This document shows positions 1-6,705 of a DNA stretch of 11,390 nucleotides, one piece after another. The first letter of the stretch is position 1, and the number at the start of each line of letters is the position of its first letter. The notes beneath the pieces are model-generated. The model was given only the letters and a program-made list of their open reading frames with translations. It did not search any database and was not told the origin of the DNA. The stretch is from an uncultured Opitutaceae bacterium (GTDB taxonomy: Bacteria > Verrucomicrobiota > Verrucomicrobiia > Opitutales > Opitutaceae): contig CAKZMS010000367.1 in the NCBI GenBank assembly GCA_937128785.1, forward strand, positions 1 to 11,390, in the 5' to 3' direction. The position numbers and the translations under genes were made by a program.

Positions 1-353
1 GAAGTCAGGAAGCCGGCGGCGGTTATATAGGTGAGGGTGCTGTTCGAGCCGTAGGTGGCCCCCACGGCGGCGGCATCGGCAACGCCCAGCGTCTTTTTGA
101 GCAGGAAGTAGCTGTAGATCGGGACGATCGCGCTCATGACCAGAATGATGCCAATGATAATGATGCCGTCGCCAAACAGACTGGAATCCGACAGGCTTTT
201 GCCCCCCTTGAACCCGATGGAAAGCATCAGGTAGAGCGAAACGAATTTAACGACCGATTCCGGGATCGTCAGATTCGAGTTCAGCAGGACAGCGACGAAT
301 CCGAGAATGAAGAAAAGCACCCCCGGGTTTAAAATAGTGGTCAGGACTTCCAT
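1..353 (-). CDS. SbtA-type sodium-dependent bicarbonate permease, N-terminal part (cut by window edge)
   Basis: The 117 visible codons encode the start of a polytopic membrane protein resembling the Na+-dependent bicarbonate transporter superfamily (SbtA/DUF897). Segments seen are a first helix at about residues 11-25, the family-like stretch SNLTIPESVVKF (26-37), a second helix around 38-48 followed by GFKGGKSL, a third long helix at 63-84, and a glycine/serine-rich turn at 98-106 (GATYGSNST) matching the family's conserved GAxxGSxS region. The family imports bicarbonate with Na+ at the inner membrane. In non-cyanobacterial members the substrate is mostly untested. The ATG at 353 is the first start after an in-frame TAG at 366-368, which fixes the N-terminus. 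No Shine-Dalgarno motif precedes it. The C-terminal half, and any PII-like sbtB partner, would lie to the left of the window. Confidence 0.82.
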   Translation of the reverse strand, partial: MEVLTTILNPGVLFFILGFVAVLLNSNLTIPESVVKFVSLYLMLSIGFKGGKSLSDSSLFGDGIIIIGIILVMSAIVPIYSYFLLKKTLGVADAAAVGATYGSNSTLTYITAAGFLT

Positions 354-417
354 GAGCGGCTCGGCCTAACCAAGAGGAGGGTTCTGGGAATAACGCAAAC
401 TAAAGCATGAAATAAAA

Positions 418-437
418 TACGTGTAATATGATACGTA
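418..437. promoter_or_regulatory. 20-bp AT-rich dyad, possible operator
   Basis: TACGTGTAATATGATACGTA reads nearly the same on both strands: 8 of 10 base pairs are symmetric around a central ATAT, with TACGT/ACGTA half-ends. It lies in the 124-bp gap between the secreted-protein gene and the permease gene, 65 bp upstream of the permease start. The surrounding 60 bp is much more AT-rich than the rest of the window, as expected of a promoter region. I could not place convincing -35 and -10 boxes. A role as an operator for the permease gene is inference. Confidence 0.3.
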
Positions 438-477
438 AAAAATCAGAGGCGGGCTGTCTCGTAAATACTGGAGAGGT

Positions 478-873
478 TTATCGACGCTTCAACCGCAGGA
501 ACAGTTTCCCGTCCGAGTAGTAGTCGATGAAGTTGGCGGAGGTCTGCATTCGATCGGTCCAGGTGTTGGCGGGCCGGCCGGAATTTTCCTGGGCGACAAA
601 CTCAACCTCACCATTGAACCACTTCCGGTAGGGACCTCCTTCGGTCATCGAGTTTTTCATCGTGAGCTGATCATTCCGGTGGTCGGGCTGAAGCTTGATA
701 AAGATGTCATCACCGGAGACGCGCACATCCTGAATGTATTTCTCGACAAAGACCACGGCGGTCCAGGGGCCGAAATCACGTTCTTCGGTGGCTTCCGCGG
801 CGGCAGCTCCCTGGGCTGACAGGGCGAGCAAAACGGTGGCGAGGAGGGCAGGGAGAATGGAGAGACGCTGCAT
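478..873 (-). CDS. Small secreted protein of unknown function
   Basis: This encodes a 131-residue protein that I do not recognise as a named family. Residues 1-26 form a clear Sec signal peptide: a basic start (MQR), a hydrophobic core LLATVLLAL at 10-18, and a likely cleavage after the alanine run at A26 before EATEE. The mature part is about 105 residues, hydrophilic and rich in aromatics (FGPW 34-37, YRKWF 82-86, FIDYY 115-119), and has no cysteine. It looks like a small beta-rich periplasmic or exported domain. Codon use and GC match the neighbours, and a promoter-like element sits immediately upstream. It is probably transcribed alone: 60 bp separates it from plsC upstream, and the permease downstream has its own AT-rich leader. 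Reality of the gene is supported by the signal peptide; function is unknown. Confidence 0.7.
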   Translation of the reverse strand: MQRLSILPALLATVLLALSAQGAAAAEATEERDFGPWTAVVFVEKYIQDVRVSGDDIFIKLQPDHRNDQLTMKNSMTEGGPYRKWFNGEVEFVAQENSGRPANTWTDRMQTSANFIDYYSDGKLFLRLKRR

Positions 874-880
874 GTTTGCG

Positions 881-910
881 ATACTACGCGGGGTTGGCGG
901 CTCACTTCAA
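881..910 (-). promoter_or_regulatory. Sigma70-like promoter of the secreted-protein gene, nearly leaderless
   Basis: On the minus strand TTGAAG (910-905) and TAGTAT (886-881) are separated by 18 bp, each matching the sigma70 consensus at 4 of 6 positions. Only 7 nt lie between the -10 box and the ATG at 873, so transcription would begin at or next to the start codon. This would give a leaderless or very short-leader mRNA. The match is moderate and no experiment supports it. Confidence 0.35.
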
Positions 911-933
911 GCTGCGTCGGAGGACGGGCTGGA

Positions 934-1593
934 TCAGATCACCACCGCGCGGGGGCGTTCCAGATTCGATATGGCCGTCATAATCCGTTCGCTGGCGACC
1001 TGGTAGCGTTGTTTGCCGGCACTTTTGTCTTCGATTTCCTCAATCTGCAGGGGTTTGCCGTAGGTGATGCTGACCGGGACGCCGGGGTTGAGGATCCCGC
1101 CGCGCCCCCACGCTTTGTGGGAATCGAAAATCCGCACCGGCACGACCGGAACCTTGGCCCGGCAGGCGATCATCCCCACACCCGACTTCGGCTTTTGGAA
1201 GGATCCGTCGCGCGAGCGGGTGCCCTCGGGAAACAGGATCAGGGCTTTGCCGTCCTGCAGCGTGCGTAGCACCCGTTTGATGGCGGAAACATCGGAGCCG
1301 CCATCACGATCCACGGGAATGCAACCGGCCTGATCCATCCACCAGCTCAGGACGCCGCCTTTCCACAGGGTTTTGCGGGCGAAAAATGCAATCTGCCGCG
1401 GCACGTTGCTGCCGATTGCCGGCGGGTCCAAGTGGCTGGCGTGATTGCCGGCGAGGAGGAACGGCCCGCTGGTGGGAATGTTCTCAACCCCCGAAACATC
1501 CCCCCGAAACCACATGTTGTGCAGGGTCTTGAAGATGTAGTGAAAAAACCCGTAGACGGGCGTCATTTCGACCTGGGGATACGCTTGGCTCAT
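934..1593 (-). CDS. plsC: 1-acyl-sn-glycerol-3-phosphate acyltransferase (PlsC family)
   Basis: A 219-residue enzyme that acylates lysophosphatidic acid to phosphatidic acid at the inner membrane, the second acylation of phospholipid synthesis. All the family blocks are visible: the catalytic NHxxxxD as NHASHLD (N50, H51, D56), the G-x-I-P-V-D-R block at 90-96, FPEGTR at 121-126 for glycerol-phosphate binding, and VPVVPV at 148-153. Length is typical for short bacterial PlsC proteins. Its ATG overlaps the cmk stop as ATGA (1590-1593), which indicates translational coupling. Cmk-plsC adjacency is also known in other phyla, which supports a housekeeping role. No SD motif is seen; the leader is pyrimidine-rich. 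It is the last gene of the tyrA-aroA-cmk-plsC operon. An ornithine-lipid or other acyl acceptor cannot be excluded from sequence. Confidence 0.93.
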   Translation of the reverse strand: MSQAYPQVEMTPVYGFFHYIFKTLHNMWFRGDVSGVENIPTSGPFLLAGNHASHLDPPAIGSNVPRQIAFFARKTLWKGGVLSWWMDQAGCIPVDRDGGSDVSAIKRVLRTLQDGKALILFPEGTRSRDGSFQKPKSGVGMIACRAKVPVVPVRIFDSHKAWGRGGILNPGVPVSITYGKPLQIEEIEDKSAGKQRYQVASERIMTAISNLERPRAVVI

Positions 1594-2267
1594 GAGGCGG
1601 GAGACAGGCGATGGGAGAGGTTCGAGCTCAGCAGCTCGACCACTTCCTCCAAAGTGAGATGAGTGCTGTCGATGTCGGTGGCGCCGAGAGGGCAGGCCAA
1701 CGGCGCCGTCTTGCGGGAGCGGTCGAGCCGGTCGCGTTCAGTAATGGAATCCTCCTGCCCCTCGGCGGCCCGACGGCGGGCCCGCTCGGCGGGATCGGCG
1801 TGCAGAAAAAACCGAAAGGTGGCGTCGGGGAAGATCACCGAACCGATGTCCCGACCTTCCATGATCAGACCCGGAAACCCGGCGTTTTGCGCCACCGTGG
1901 TTTGCCCGCGTTGATAGGCGAGCAGGGCTTCACGCAATTCCGGCACCGCCGCAAAATGGGACACGTTGGCGTTTACTTCCGCCGTGCGGATTTCAGCATC
2001 GGGCACGACCCGGCCGTTGATCTTCATGTGGGCCCGACGTCCTTCGACCTCGGTCTCGAGGGTGATTTTCCCGGTAGCCTCTCGAATCCCGGCCGGGTCG
2101 TCGGCGGCCACTCCCATGCGCAGCATCTCGGCGGTCATGGTCCGGTAAAACGAGCCCGTATCCACGTGCAGTAGATTGAAACGCTCGCTGAGCGCTCGGG
2201 AGGTGGAAGATTTGCCGGAGGCGGCGCCGCCATCGATGGCGACTATGGTAAAGGACGCGTCGGTCAC
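1590..2267 (-). CDS. cmk: Cytidylate kinase
   Basis: A 225-residue cytosolic kinase that phosphorylates CMP and dCMP with ATP to the diphosphates. The P-loop GGAASGKSS is at residues 13-21, the nucleotide-monophosphate site VDTGSFYR at 35-42, EGRDIGSVIFPDA at 137-149 gives the GRDIGT-like CMP-specific motif, and the lid region includes ERDRLDRSRKTAPL at 177-190. Length agrees with bacterial Cmk. The start is a GTG at 2267 that overlaps the aroA stop by 4 bp (GTGA). It is chosen because the P-loop lies only 12 residues in and the next in-frame ATG would remove it. It sits between aroA and plsC; aroA-cmk adjacency is widespread in bacteria. Confidence 0.96.
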   Translation of the reverse strand: MTDASFTIVAIDGGAASGKSSTSRALSERFNLLHVDTGSFYRTMTAEMLRMGVAADDPAGIREATGKITLETEVEGRRAHMKINGRVVPDAEIRTAEVNANVSHFAAVPELREALLAYQRGQTTVAQNAGFPGLIMEGRDIGSVIFPDATFRFFLHADPAERARRRAAEGQEDSITERDRLDRSRKTAPLACPLGATDIDSTHLTLEEVVELLSSNLSHRLSPAS

Positions 2268-3559
2268 GCTGCGGAGGATTTTGTCCGGACGGACTCCAGC
2301 AACTCAAAAAAGTGCGGAAACGTCTTTGCGCACACGTCGGGATGGTGAATCGACAGCCAGGGCGTGCCGTCTCCGCGCAGATTATGGCAGCCCAGAATTC
2401 CAAAACTCATCGCAAAGCGATGGTCGCCGTAGGTTTCGATGGTTTGATCCACTTTCAAGGGCTGCGGCGTGATCGTCAGGGAATCCTCTTCCTCGACCAC
2501 CTCCTGCCCGAGACGTCGCAACTCTGTGGCCATCCCCGCGACCCGATCGGTCTCCTGGTGTCGGGTATGGGCGATCCCGGTGATTTTGGTTGGGCCGTCC
2601 AACAACGGGGCGATGGCCGCCAAGGTCAGAAAGGTGTCGGAGATTTCCTTGAAATTCTCCTCCAGGAGTTGGCCCGAGGGACGGGTCCACACCCGTTGCA
2701 CAACTTCCGCGAAGGCCGCATCCCCCTGCAGCCCTTGTCCGGGGGGCCGCAGGTGCGGCAAGCGAAGGGATCCCCCCACCAGCAGCATTAAAGCCTGCCA
2801 ATAGCTGGCGGCCGTGGCGTCGGGCTCGATCGGATGTTCCGAAGGCGGGGTGTAGACGTGGGGCTCGATCGCGAACCGGCCGTCGATGGCCGGTGCCACG
2901 TCACTGCCGAATTCCGCCATCAAGCGGCGCGTCATTTCCACGAAGGTCCAACGCACGCTCCCCACGATTTGAATCGAGGTTGGCCCCGCGGCGACGGGGG
3001 CGACCATCAGCAGGGCCGAAAGCAATTGGCTGCTGGCACTGGCGTCCAGATCAATGGAGCCGCCGCGCAGACCTCGGGCGTGGATTTCCAGAGGAAAGAA
3101 CCCTTCTTGCCCGGTGCAGCGCACGTCGGCGCCGAGTTCGCGCAGGGCATTGATCAAACCCGCCATGGGGCGGTGCCGCATCTGCTCCACACCGTCGAGG
3201 CGGTAGACCCCCCGGGGAGCGGAGGCGCACCGGGCGGTCAGGAAGCGGGCGGCGGTGCCCGCCAGGCCCACAAACAACTCCACCGGTTGGTCCGACCGGA
3301 ACAGCTTGTCCTGATCCGAGACCTGCAGCGTCAGCGCCGTTTCATCGGATTCAACCCGGCAGCCCAGTTGGCGCAGGGCCTCGGCCATGAGCCGGGTGTC
3401 GTCGCTGAACAACGCGCCGGTCAGCTTCACCGGCTGTTGGCCAAACGATGCCAGTATGAGCGCTCGATTGGTGAGACTTTTTGAACCCGGCAGGGTGACC
3501 ACATCTTCGATGGGACCCGTGAAGGGCTGGATAGGCAGGATTTCGGGAAGGGTATTCAC
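2264..3559 (-). CDS. aroA: 3-phosphoshikimate 1-carboxyvinyltransferase (EPSP synthase)
   Basis: Joins phosphoenolpyruvate to shikimate 3-phosphate, the sixth step of the shikimate pathway, in the cytosol. With the GTG start at 3559 it has 431 residues. Visible motifs: LPGSKSLTNR (23-32) for substrate binding, GLAGTAARFL (98-107) in the PEP-binding loop, RHRP-M at 128-132, catalytic D308 in ISDTF, E336 in RHQETDR (333-339), and GDHRFAMSF (378-386). The usual GNAGT reads GLAGT here, as in some actinobacterial enzymes; the glycine and threonine tied to PEP binding are kept. An upstream GTG at 3595 would add 12 residues and overlap tyrA by 25 bp. I prefer 3559 because the N-terminus (MNTLPEILPI) then matches the usual distance to the LPGSKS motif and leaves 11 nt after the tyrA stop. 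Confidence 0.95.
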   Translation of the reverse strand: MNTLPEILPIQPFTGPIEDVVTLPGSKSLTNRALILASFGQQPVKLTGALFSDDTRLMAEALRQLGCRVESDETALTLQVSDQDKLFRSDQPVELFVGLAGTAARFLTARCASAPRGVYRLDGVEQMRHRPMAGLINALRELGADVRCTGQEGFFPLEIHARGLRGGSIDLDASASSQLLSALLMVAPVAAGPTSIQIVGSVRWTFVEMTRRLMAEFGSDVAPAIDGRFAIEPHVYTPPSEHPIEPDATAASYWQALMLLVGGSLRLPHLRPPGQGLQGDAAFAEVVQRVWTRPSGQLLEENFKEISDTFLTLAAIAPLLDGPTKITGIAHTRHQETDRVAGMATELRRLGQEVVEEEDSLTITPQPLKVDQTIETYGDHRFAMSFGILGCHNLRGDGTPWLSIHHPDVCAKTFPHFFELLESVRTKSSAA

Positions 3560-3570
3560 GTCACGTTGGA

Positions 3571-4422
3571 TTACGGCCGCAGACCGTCTCGCCACGACTT
3601 GCCGCGCTCCAGCCGAGCCCTCAACTCAGTCCAATCGCGATTGGAAAGGGCGGATCGAAAATGATGCAGATCGTCTTCGAATCCTTTGAGGGCGCGCAGA
3701 ATCTCGTCGCGGTTCTGTTCCAGAATCTCGATCCACATGGTGGCATCGCTGGCGGCGATGCGGGTGGTGTCTTTCAAGCCGTTGCCGGCCAGGTGACTCC
3801 ATTGGGACGGGCGGGCTCCAAGCAAGGTGCCCAGATTGGTGGCGACGATTTGGGGCAGGTGACTGATGTGCGCGACGATCTCGTCGTGCTGGTCTGCGGT
3901 CGTGGTCACAACCTCGCTGCCCAGGTCACGCCAAAAACGTACGACCGTTTCCACCGCGGTGGTCTGGTCGGCCTCTTGGGGAGTCACGAAACAGGTGCGA
4001 CCTTCGAACAGTTCAGGATCCGCATTCTCCCAACCGGTCAAAGCGCTGCCCGCCATGGGGTGGGAACCGACAAACGTCGCCGCGGTGTCGGCGAGACTAG
4101 TCCGGGCCTCGCGACAAATCTCGGCCTTGACGCTGCCAACATCGGTCACGATGGCGTGCTCGGGCAGGTCCTGGGCGATGCGCTGAACCAGCGCGGGAAT
4201 GCGAGTGACGGGGGAGGCGACGACGACCATGCCAGCCTCCGCGACCGCTGCCTCTGGCGAATCGGCCACTTCGTCGCACCAAGGCTGATCAACCAAAGCG
4301 ACCCGCACCTCCGGTCGCCGTGCCCAAATCACGATGCGCTCAGCCACCCCACGAGCCCGCGCCGCGCGGGCCACCGAGGCACCGAGCAAGCCGGGAGCAA
4401 GCACGACGAGCGTTTCTATCAT
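3571..4422 (-). CDS. tyrA: Prephenate dehydrogenase (TyrA family)
   Basis: A 283-residue enzyme that oxidises prephenate, or arogenate, to the tyrosine precursor with NAD(P)+. The N-terminal Rossmann fold carries LAPGLLGAS at 8-16, where the first glycine of the usual GxGxxG is alanine. It continues with VVVASPV (66-72) and TDVGSVK (93-99). The prephenate-site segment GSHPMAGS is at 119-126 and continues to FVTP at 145-148. The alpha-helical domain contains DQHDEIVAHISHLPQ (177-191), typical of the family. No ACT or chorismate mutase domain is fused. The ATG at 4422 is chosen because the dinucleotide fold begins directly; the reading frame stays open to 4698 but that extension has no domain and runs into the opposite gene. 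It is first in the operon with aroA. Prephenate versus arogenate preference cannot be told. Confidence 0.93.
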   Translation of the reverse strand: MIETLVVLAPGLLGASVARAARARGVAERIVIWARRPEVRVALVDQPWCDEVADSPEAAVAEAGMVVVASPVTRIPALVQRIAQDLPEHAIVTDVGSVKAEICREARTSLADTAATFVGSHPMAGSALTGWENADPELFEGRTCFVTPQEADQTTAVETVVRFWRDLGSEVVTTTADQHDEIVAHISHLPQIVATNLGTLLGARPSQWSHLAGNGLKDTTRIAASDATMWIEILEQNRDEILRALKGFEDDLHHFRSALSNRDWTELRARLERGKSWRDGLRP

Positions 4423-4533
4423 ATCGTTGGTGAAACCCGAGGCGGTGGCGGATGTCGAGCATCGCGTGAGGGAAGAGCCTCCGGCGATGGCGCATTGATT
4501 TCTCCGGATCGGCGGACTTTGTTCGACCCGTTC

Positions 4534-6243
4534 ATGCCGTATTACCGCCGCAAACGACGCCGTGCCCAAATCTGGAGCGTGCTCAAGCCCTGGGTTCTGG
4601 GGGCTCTCGGGCTGGCGGCTTTGGCCGGCTTGTGGTGGGGGCTGACGCAGATTGGTCCGCGGGATGTGTCGCCCGACGAGACGGTCGATGAACGGCAACT
4701 GGCGGCGGATGAAACCGATGCACTCCGGCGGGAGGTCGAGCGATTGCGTGGCGACTTGGTCACGGCGTCAGGGACTCAGGAGATCAACTTGCTGGAGGAG
4801 GCAGTGGCCAAACAGCGGGAGATCGTCGCCGCGGGACGAGGCGAGCAGTCGGAGATTCGGCGGCTCAATGAACTGGAAACCCAGTTGGAGACCGCCCGGG
4901 CGATTCAATTGAACGAACAGATTGAACAGCTGATGGCGCGGGCGGATTCGACTGATGCCAACCGCGATAGTGTGGCGGTGCAGGCGGCATGGGCCGAGGC
5001 CCTGCGACTGCAACGGGAGGTCAATCGATCGGGGGCTGCGGCGGGTCAGAAAAACTTTGTGCGCGAAGAACGGTTCGAAAAGCAGCTGCAGGAATTGCAG
5101 ACCCAACCACTCGCGGCGGAAATCGACGGAGCGATGGCGGTCGCGCGGGAAGCGCTGGAGGCGCAGAATTGGGCGGACGCTTTGGCGGCATTGACGACGG
5201 CGCGAGAACTGCAACTGCGACTGAACAACGAATTTTCCCGGTCCCGGTTTGCCAGCCTGCGCCGACTGGACGAGATCGAGCGTGAACTGGAATCGCTCGA
5301 TGCCGCGACGGTTGCGATCGAAGTCGACGAACTGGAATCCGCCGGGGACGCCGCCCTCGAGGCAGGTGAGTTTGAAACGGCGGTCCTAGCTTACGAAGAA
5401 GCGCGCCAGACCCAATTGCGGATCAATCGGGATTTTAGCCGGAGCCGTTTCCTGTCGTCGCCCCGCGTCGAACAACTCGAAGTGAAACGCCAGACGGCGT
5501 CCAGTGCCCCCAGGCTGGCGGGAGTCCGCGAAGAGATGGAGACCATCGATCGGCTGCTCCTGCGTCGCGAAGTGGGACTGGCGGAGGAGAAGATCAAAGT
5601 GGCATCGGAACAGCTCGAGGACGTGTTCGAACAACTGCCGAAGAGCGAGGTGCTCGATGCCGACATGCGTCTGAAACTCTCCTTCCTGGCGGCCCAAACG
5701 GGAAGGCTACGCCAAATCCAGGACACCGTTTACGATCAGTTGCGTCCCTTGCCCGGAGTATCCGAGCGACGTCTTTTGGGGAGCGAATTCCCTCAGGAGC
5801 TCTACTTGCAGGTCATGCGCGTGAATCCCAGCCGCAATGCCGGTCGGGCCTTTCCCGTGGATTCGGTTAACTGGCTCGAAGCGATGGAATGCTGTGAGCG
5901 TTTGTCATGGATTTTGGCCCGGCCGGTGAGGCTGCCGACGGTTGATGAGTTTCGCGTGGCGGTGGGTGATGCTTCGACGCAGGCCATCCCCGCGACCGGA
6001 GGCTCAGCCAGTCAAGCCATGGCGACGGTCGATGCCGGCCCGGCCGGTTTCTTTGATCTGCTGGGCAACCTCGACGAATGGCTACAGCCGACGGCGGAAG
6101 TCGAAGCCGGTATGGCCATCGTAGGTGGAGGAAGTTTCCGGGACGACGAGTCTGTCATCCGCAGTGTTCCGATCCGCCTGATTTCCCGAGCCGAGCGGGC
6201 ACGACACGTCGGATTTCGGGTCATGGTCGAGTTCAACGACTGA
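4534..6243 (+). CDS. Membrane-anchored helical-repeat protein with degenerate SUMF1/formylglycine-generating-enzyme domain
   Basis: A 569-residue protein of unknown role. A basic N-terminus (RRKRRR 5-10) precedes one membrane helix (about 18-40), so the body should face the periplasm. Residues 55-400 are charged and helical, with a 67-residue repeat (see separate entry). Residues 411-566 resemble the SUMF1/FGE fold: NPSR (431-434), PVDSVNWLEAM (441-451), RLPTVDEFR (466-474), GNLDEWL (511-517), GGGSF (531-535) and GFRV (560-563), in the family's order. The domain is short, its first part with the usual MGS motif is absent, and the two copper-binding cysteines of true FGE are missing (the region reads RSVPIRLISR at 543-552). 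Formylglycine formation is therefore unlikely, and a binding or structural role is inferred. The start is ATG 4534; the frame is open further upstream only as a tyrA antisense shadow. It appears monocistronic. There is no SD motif. Confidence 0.85.
   Translation: MPYYRRKRRRAQIWSVLKPWVLGALGLAALAGLWWGLTQIGPRDVSPDETVDERQLAADETDALRREVERLRGDLVTASGTQEINLLEEAVAKQREIVAAGRGEQSEIRRLNELETQLETARAIQLNEQIEQLMARADSTDANRDSVAVQAAWAEALRLQREVNRSGAAAGQKNFVREERFEKQLQELQTQPLAAEIDGAMAVAREALEAQNWADALAALTTARELQLRLNNEFSRSRFASLRRLDEIERELESLDAATVAIEVDELESAGDAALEAGEFETAVLAYEEARQTQLRINRDFSRSRFLSSPRVEQLEVKRQTASSAPRLAGVREEMETIDRLLLRREVGLAEEKIKVASEQLEDVFEQLPKSEVLDADMRLKLSFLAAQTGRLRQIQDTVYDQLRPLPGVSERRLLGSEFPQELYLQVMRVNPSRNAGRAFPVDSVNWLEAMECCERLSWILARPVRLPTVDEFRVAVGDASTQAIPATGGSASQAMATVDAGPAGFFDLLGNLDEWLQPTAEVEAGMAIVGGGSFRDDESVIRSVPIRLISRAERARHVGFRVMVEFND
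4912..5514 (+). repeat. Three tandem 67-residue helical repeats in the SUMF1-like protein
   Basis: Protein residues 127-193, 194-260 and 261-327 align without gaps at a period of exactly 67. I130/I197/V264 and N164/N231/N298 coincide. NNEFSRSRF (231-239) and NRDFSRSRF (298-306) are almost identical, preceded by LQLRL/TQLRI and by ALEAQNWADAL (207-217) versus ALEAGEFETAV (274-284), a TPR-like helix pattern. Weaker copies seem to flank them at about 60-126 and 328-394, which would make five. The repeat shows at protein level; I did not detect long identical DNA blocks, so the duplication is old. Confidence 0.75.
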
Positions 6244-6257
6244 TCTTCCGAATCCCG

Positions 6258-6281
6258 CTCGCGCGGCGAGGGCTAAAGCCC
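6258..6281. terminator. Paired hairpins between convergent genes, possible bidirectional terminator
   Basis: The 29-bp gap between the stop codons of the repeat protein and the EVE gene holds CTCGC-GCG-GCGAG (6258-6270). This runs directly into GGGC-TAAA-GCCC (6270-6281), which covers the EVE stop codon. Both are perfect stems. Neither is followed by a clear T-tract on either strand, so intrinsic termination is only suggested by position. Confidence 0.3.
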
Positions 6282-6686
6282 GCCGATTTTGATGATGCGA
6301 TCGAACTCCGGTTTGGTCAGTGGAATGACGGAGAGCCGGCTCTGCTTGATCAGGGCGATGTTGGACAGTTTAGGCTCGGCCTTGATTTGGGCGAGACTCA
6401 CTGGTGCGGGCAGGGCCTTACCCGCCTTCAGTTTCACGGCGACCCAACGCTCGTCATCGGTCGTCGGGTCCGGGTAGGCGGTTTTTTGGACGGTGGCGAT
6501 ACCCTGCACTTCCTTGTCACTGACGCTGGCGTAGAAGAGCACTTGGTCGCCCCTCTTCATCGCCTGCAGGTTGTTGCGGGCTTGGTAGTTTCGCACCCCG
6601 TCCCAGTCGGTCGTGCGGTCGCGTTTGAAGTCGGACCACGAGTATTTTTCGGGTTCCTGTTTAACGAGCCAGTATTGGGTTGTCAT
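6273..6686 (-). CDS. EVE domain protein (THYN1-like, PUA superfamily)
   Basis: A 137-residue single-domain cytosolic protein. The EVE fold is recognisable from YWLVKQEPEKYS (5-16), DGVRNYQARN (29-38), GDQVLFY (46-52), AYPDPT (70-75), WVAVKLK (81-87) and SRLSVIPL (116-123), matching bacterial and eukaryotic THYN1-like proteins over their whole length. EVE domains are related to PUA and YTH folds. Known members bind modified bases in DNA or RNA; the ligand here is unknown. The ATG at 6686 is chosen because family members begin just before the WL-KxEP motif; an upstream frame extension to 6728 would add 14 unlikely residues overlapping a hairpin. It is transcribed divergently from the PIN-TRAM gene and convergently with the repeat protein, so it is a single-gene unit. 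No SD motif. Confidence 0.9.
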   Translation of the reverse strand: MTTQYWLVKQEPEKYSWSDFKRDRTTDWDGVRNYQARNNLQAMKRGDQVLFYASVSDKEVQGIATVQKTAYPDPTTDDERWVAVKLKAGKALPAPVSLAQIKAEPKLSNIALIKQSRLSVIPLTKPEFDRIIKIGGL

Positions 6687-6705
6687 AAATCGATGGGAAC
6701 AGTGA

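Noticed and set aside
361..480. Small RNA or riboswitch in the AT-rich gap before the permease-like gene
   Set aside because: No extended stem structure, known riboswitch core or terminator hairpin was found; only the short dyad stands out.
2834..3484. 216-residue plus-strand frame opposite aroA, and a similar 187-residue frame opposite cmk (1611-2174)
   Set aside because: Both lie wholly antisense to well-conserved enzymes; their composition (Gly, His, Arg, Gln rich) is that of complement-strand shadows.
3661..4533. Open plus-strand frame running through the tyrA antisense strand into the repeat-protein gene, allowing an 860-residue product
   Set aside because: The part before 4534 mirrors tyrA codons, has no recognisable domain, and precedes a typical basic N-terminus plus membrane helix that fits a start at 4534. 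Missing stops are expected opposite a GC-rich gene.
4423..4698. Upstream extension of the tyrA frame by 92 residues
   Set aside because: The extra sequence is low in conservation signals, proline- and arginine-rich, and lies opposite the start of the repeat protein. The Rossmann fold starts exactly at the ATG at 4422.
5100..5500. DNA-level tandem repeat or recent duplication in the repeat-protein gene
   Set aside because: The 201-bp period shows at protein level, but no long identical DNA stretches were seen, so it is not a mobile or unstable repeat.
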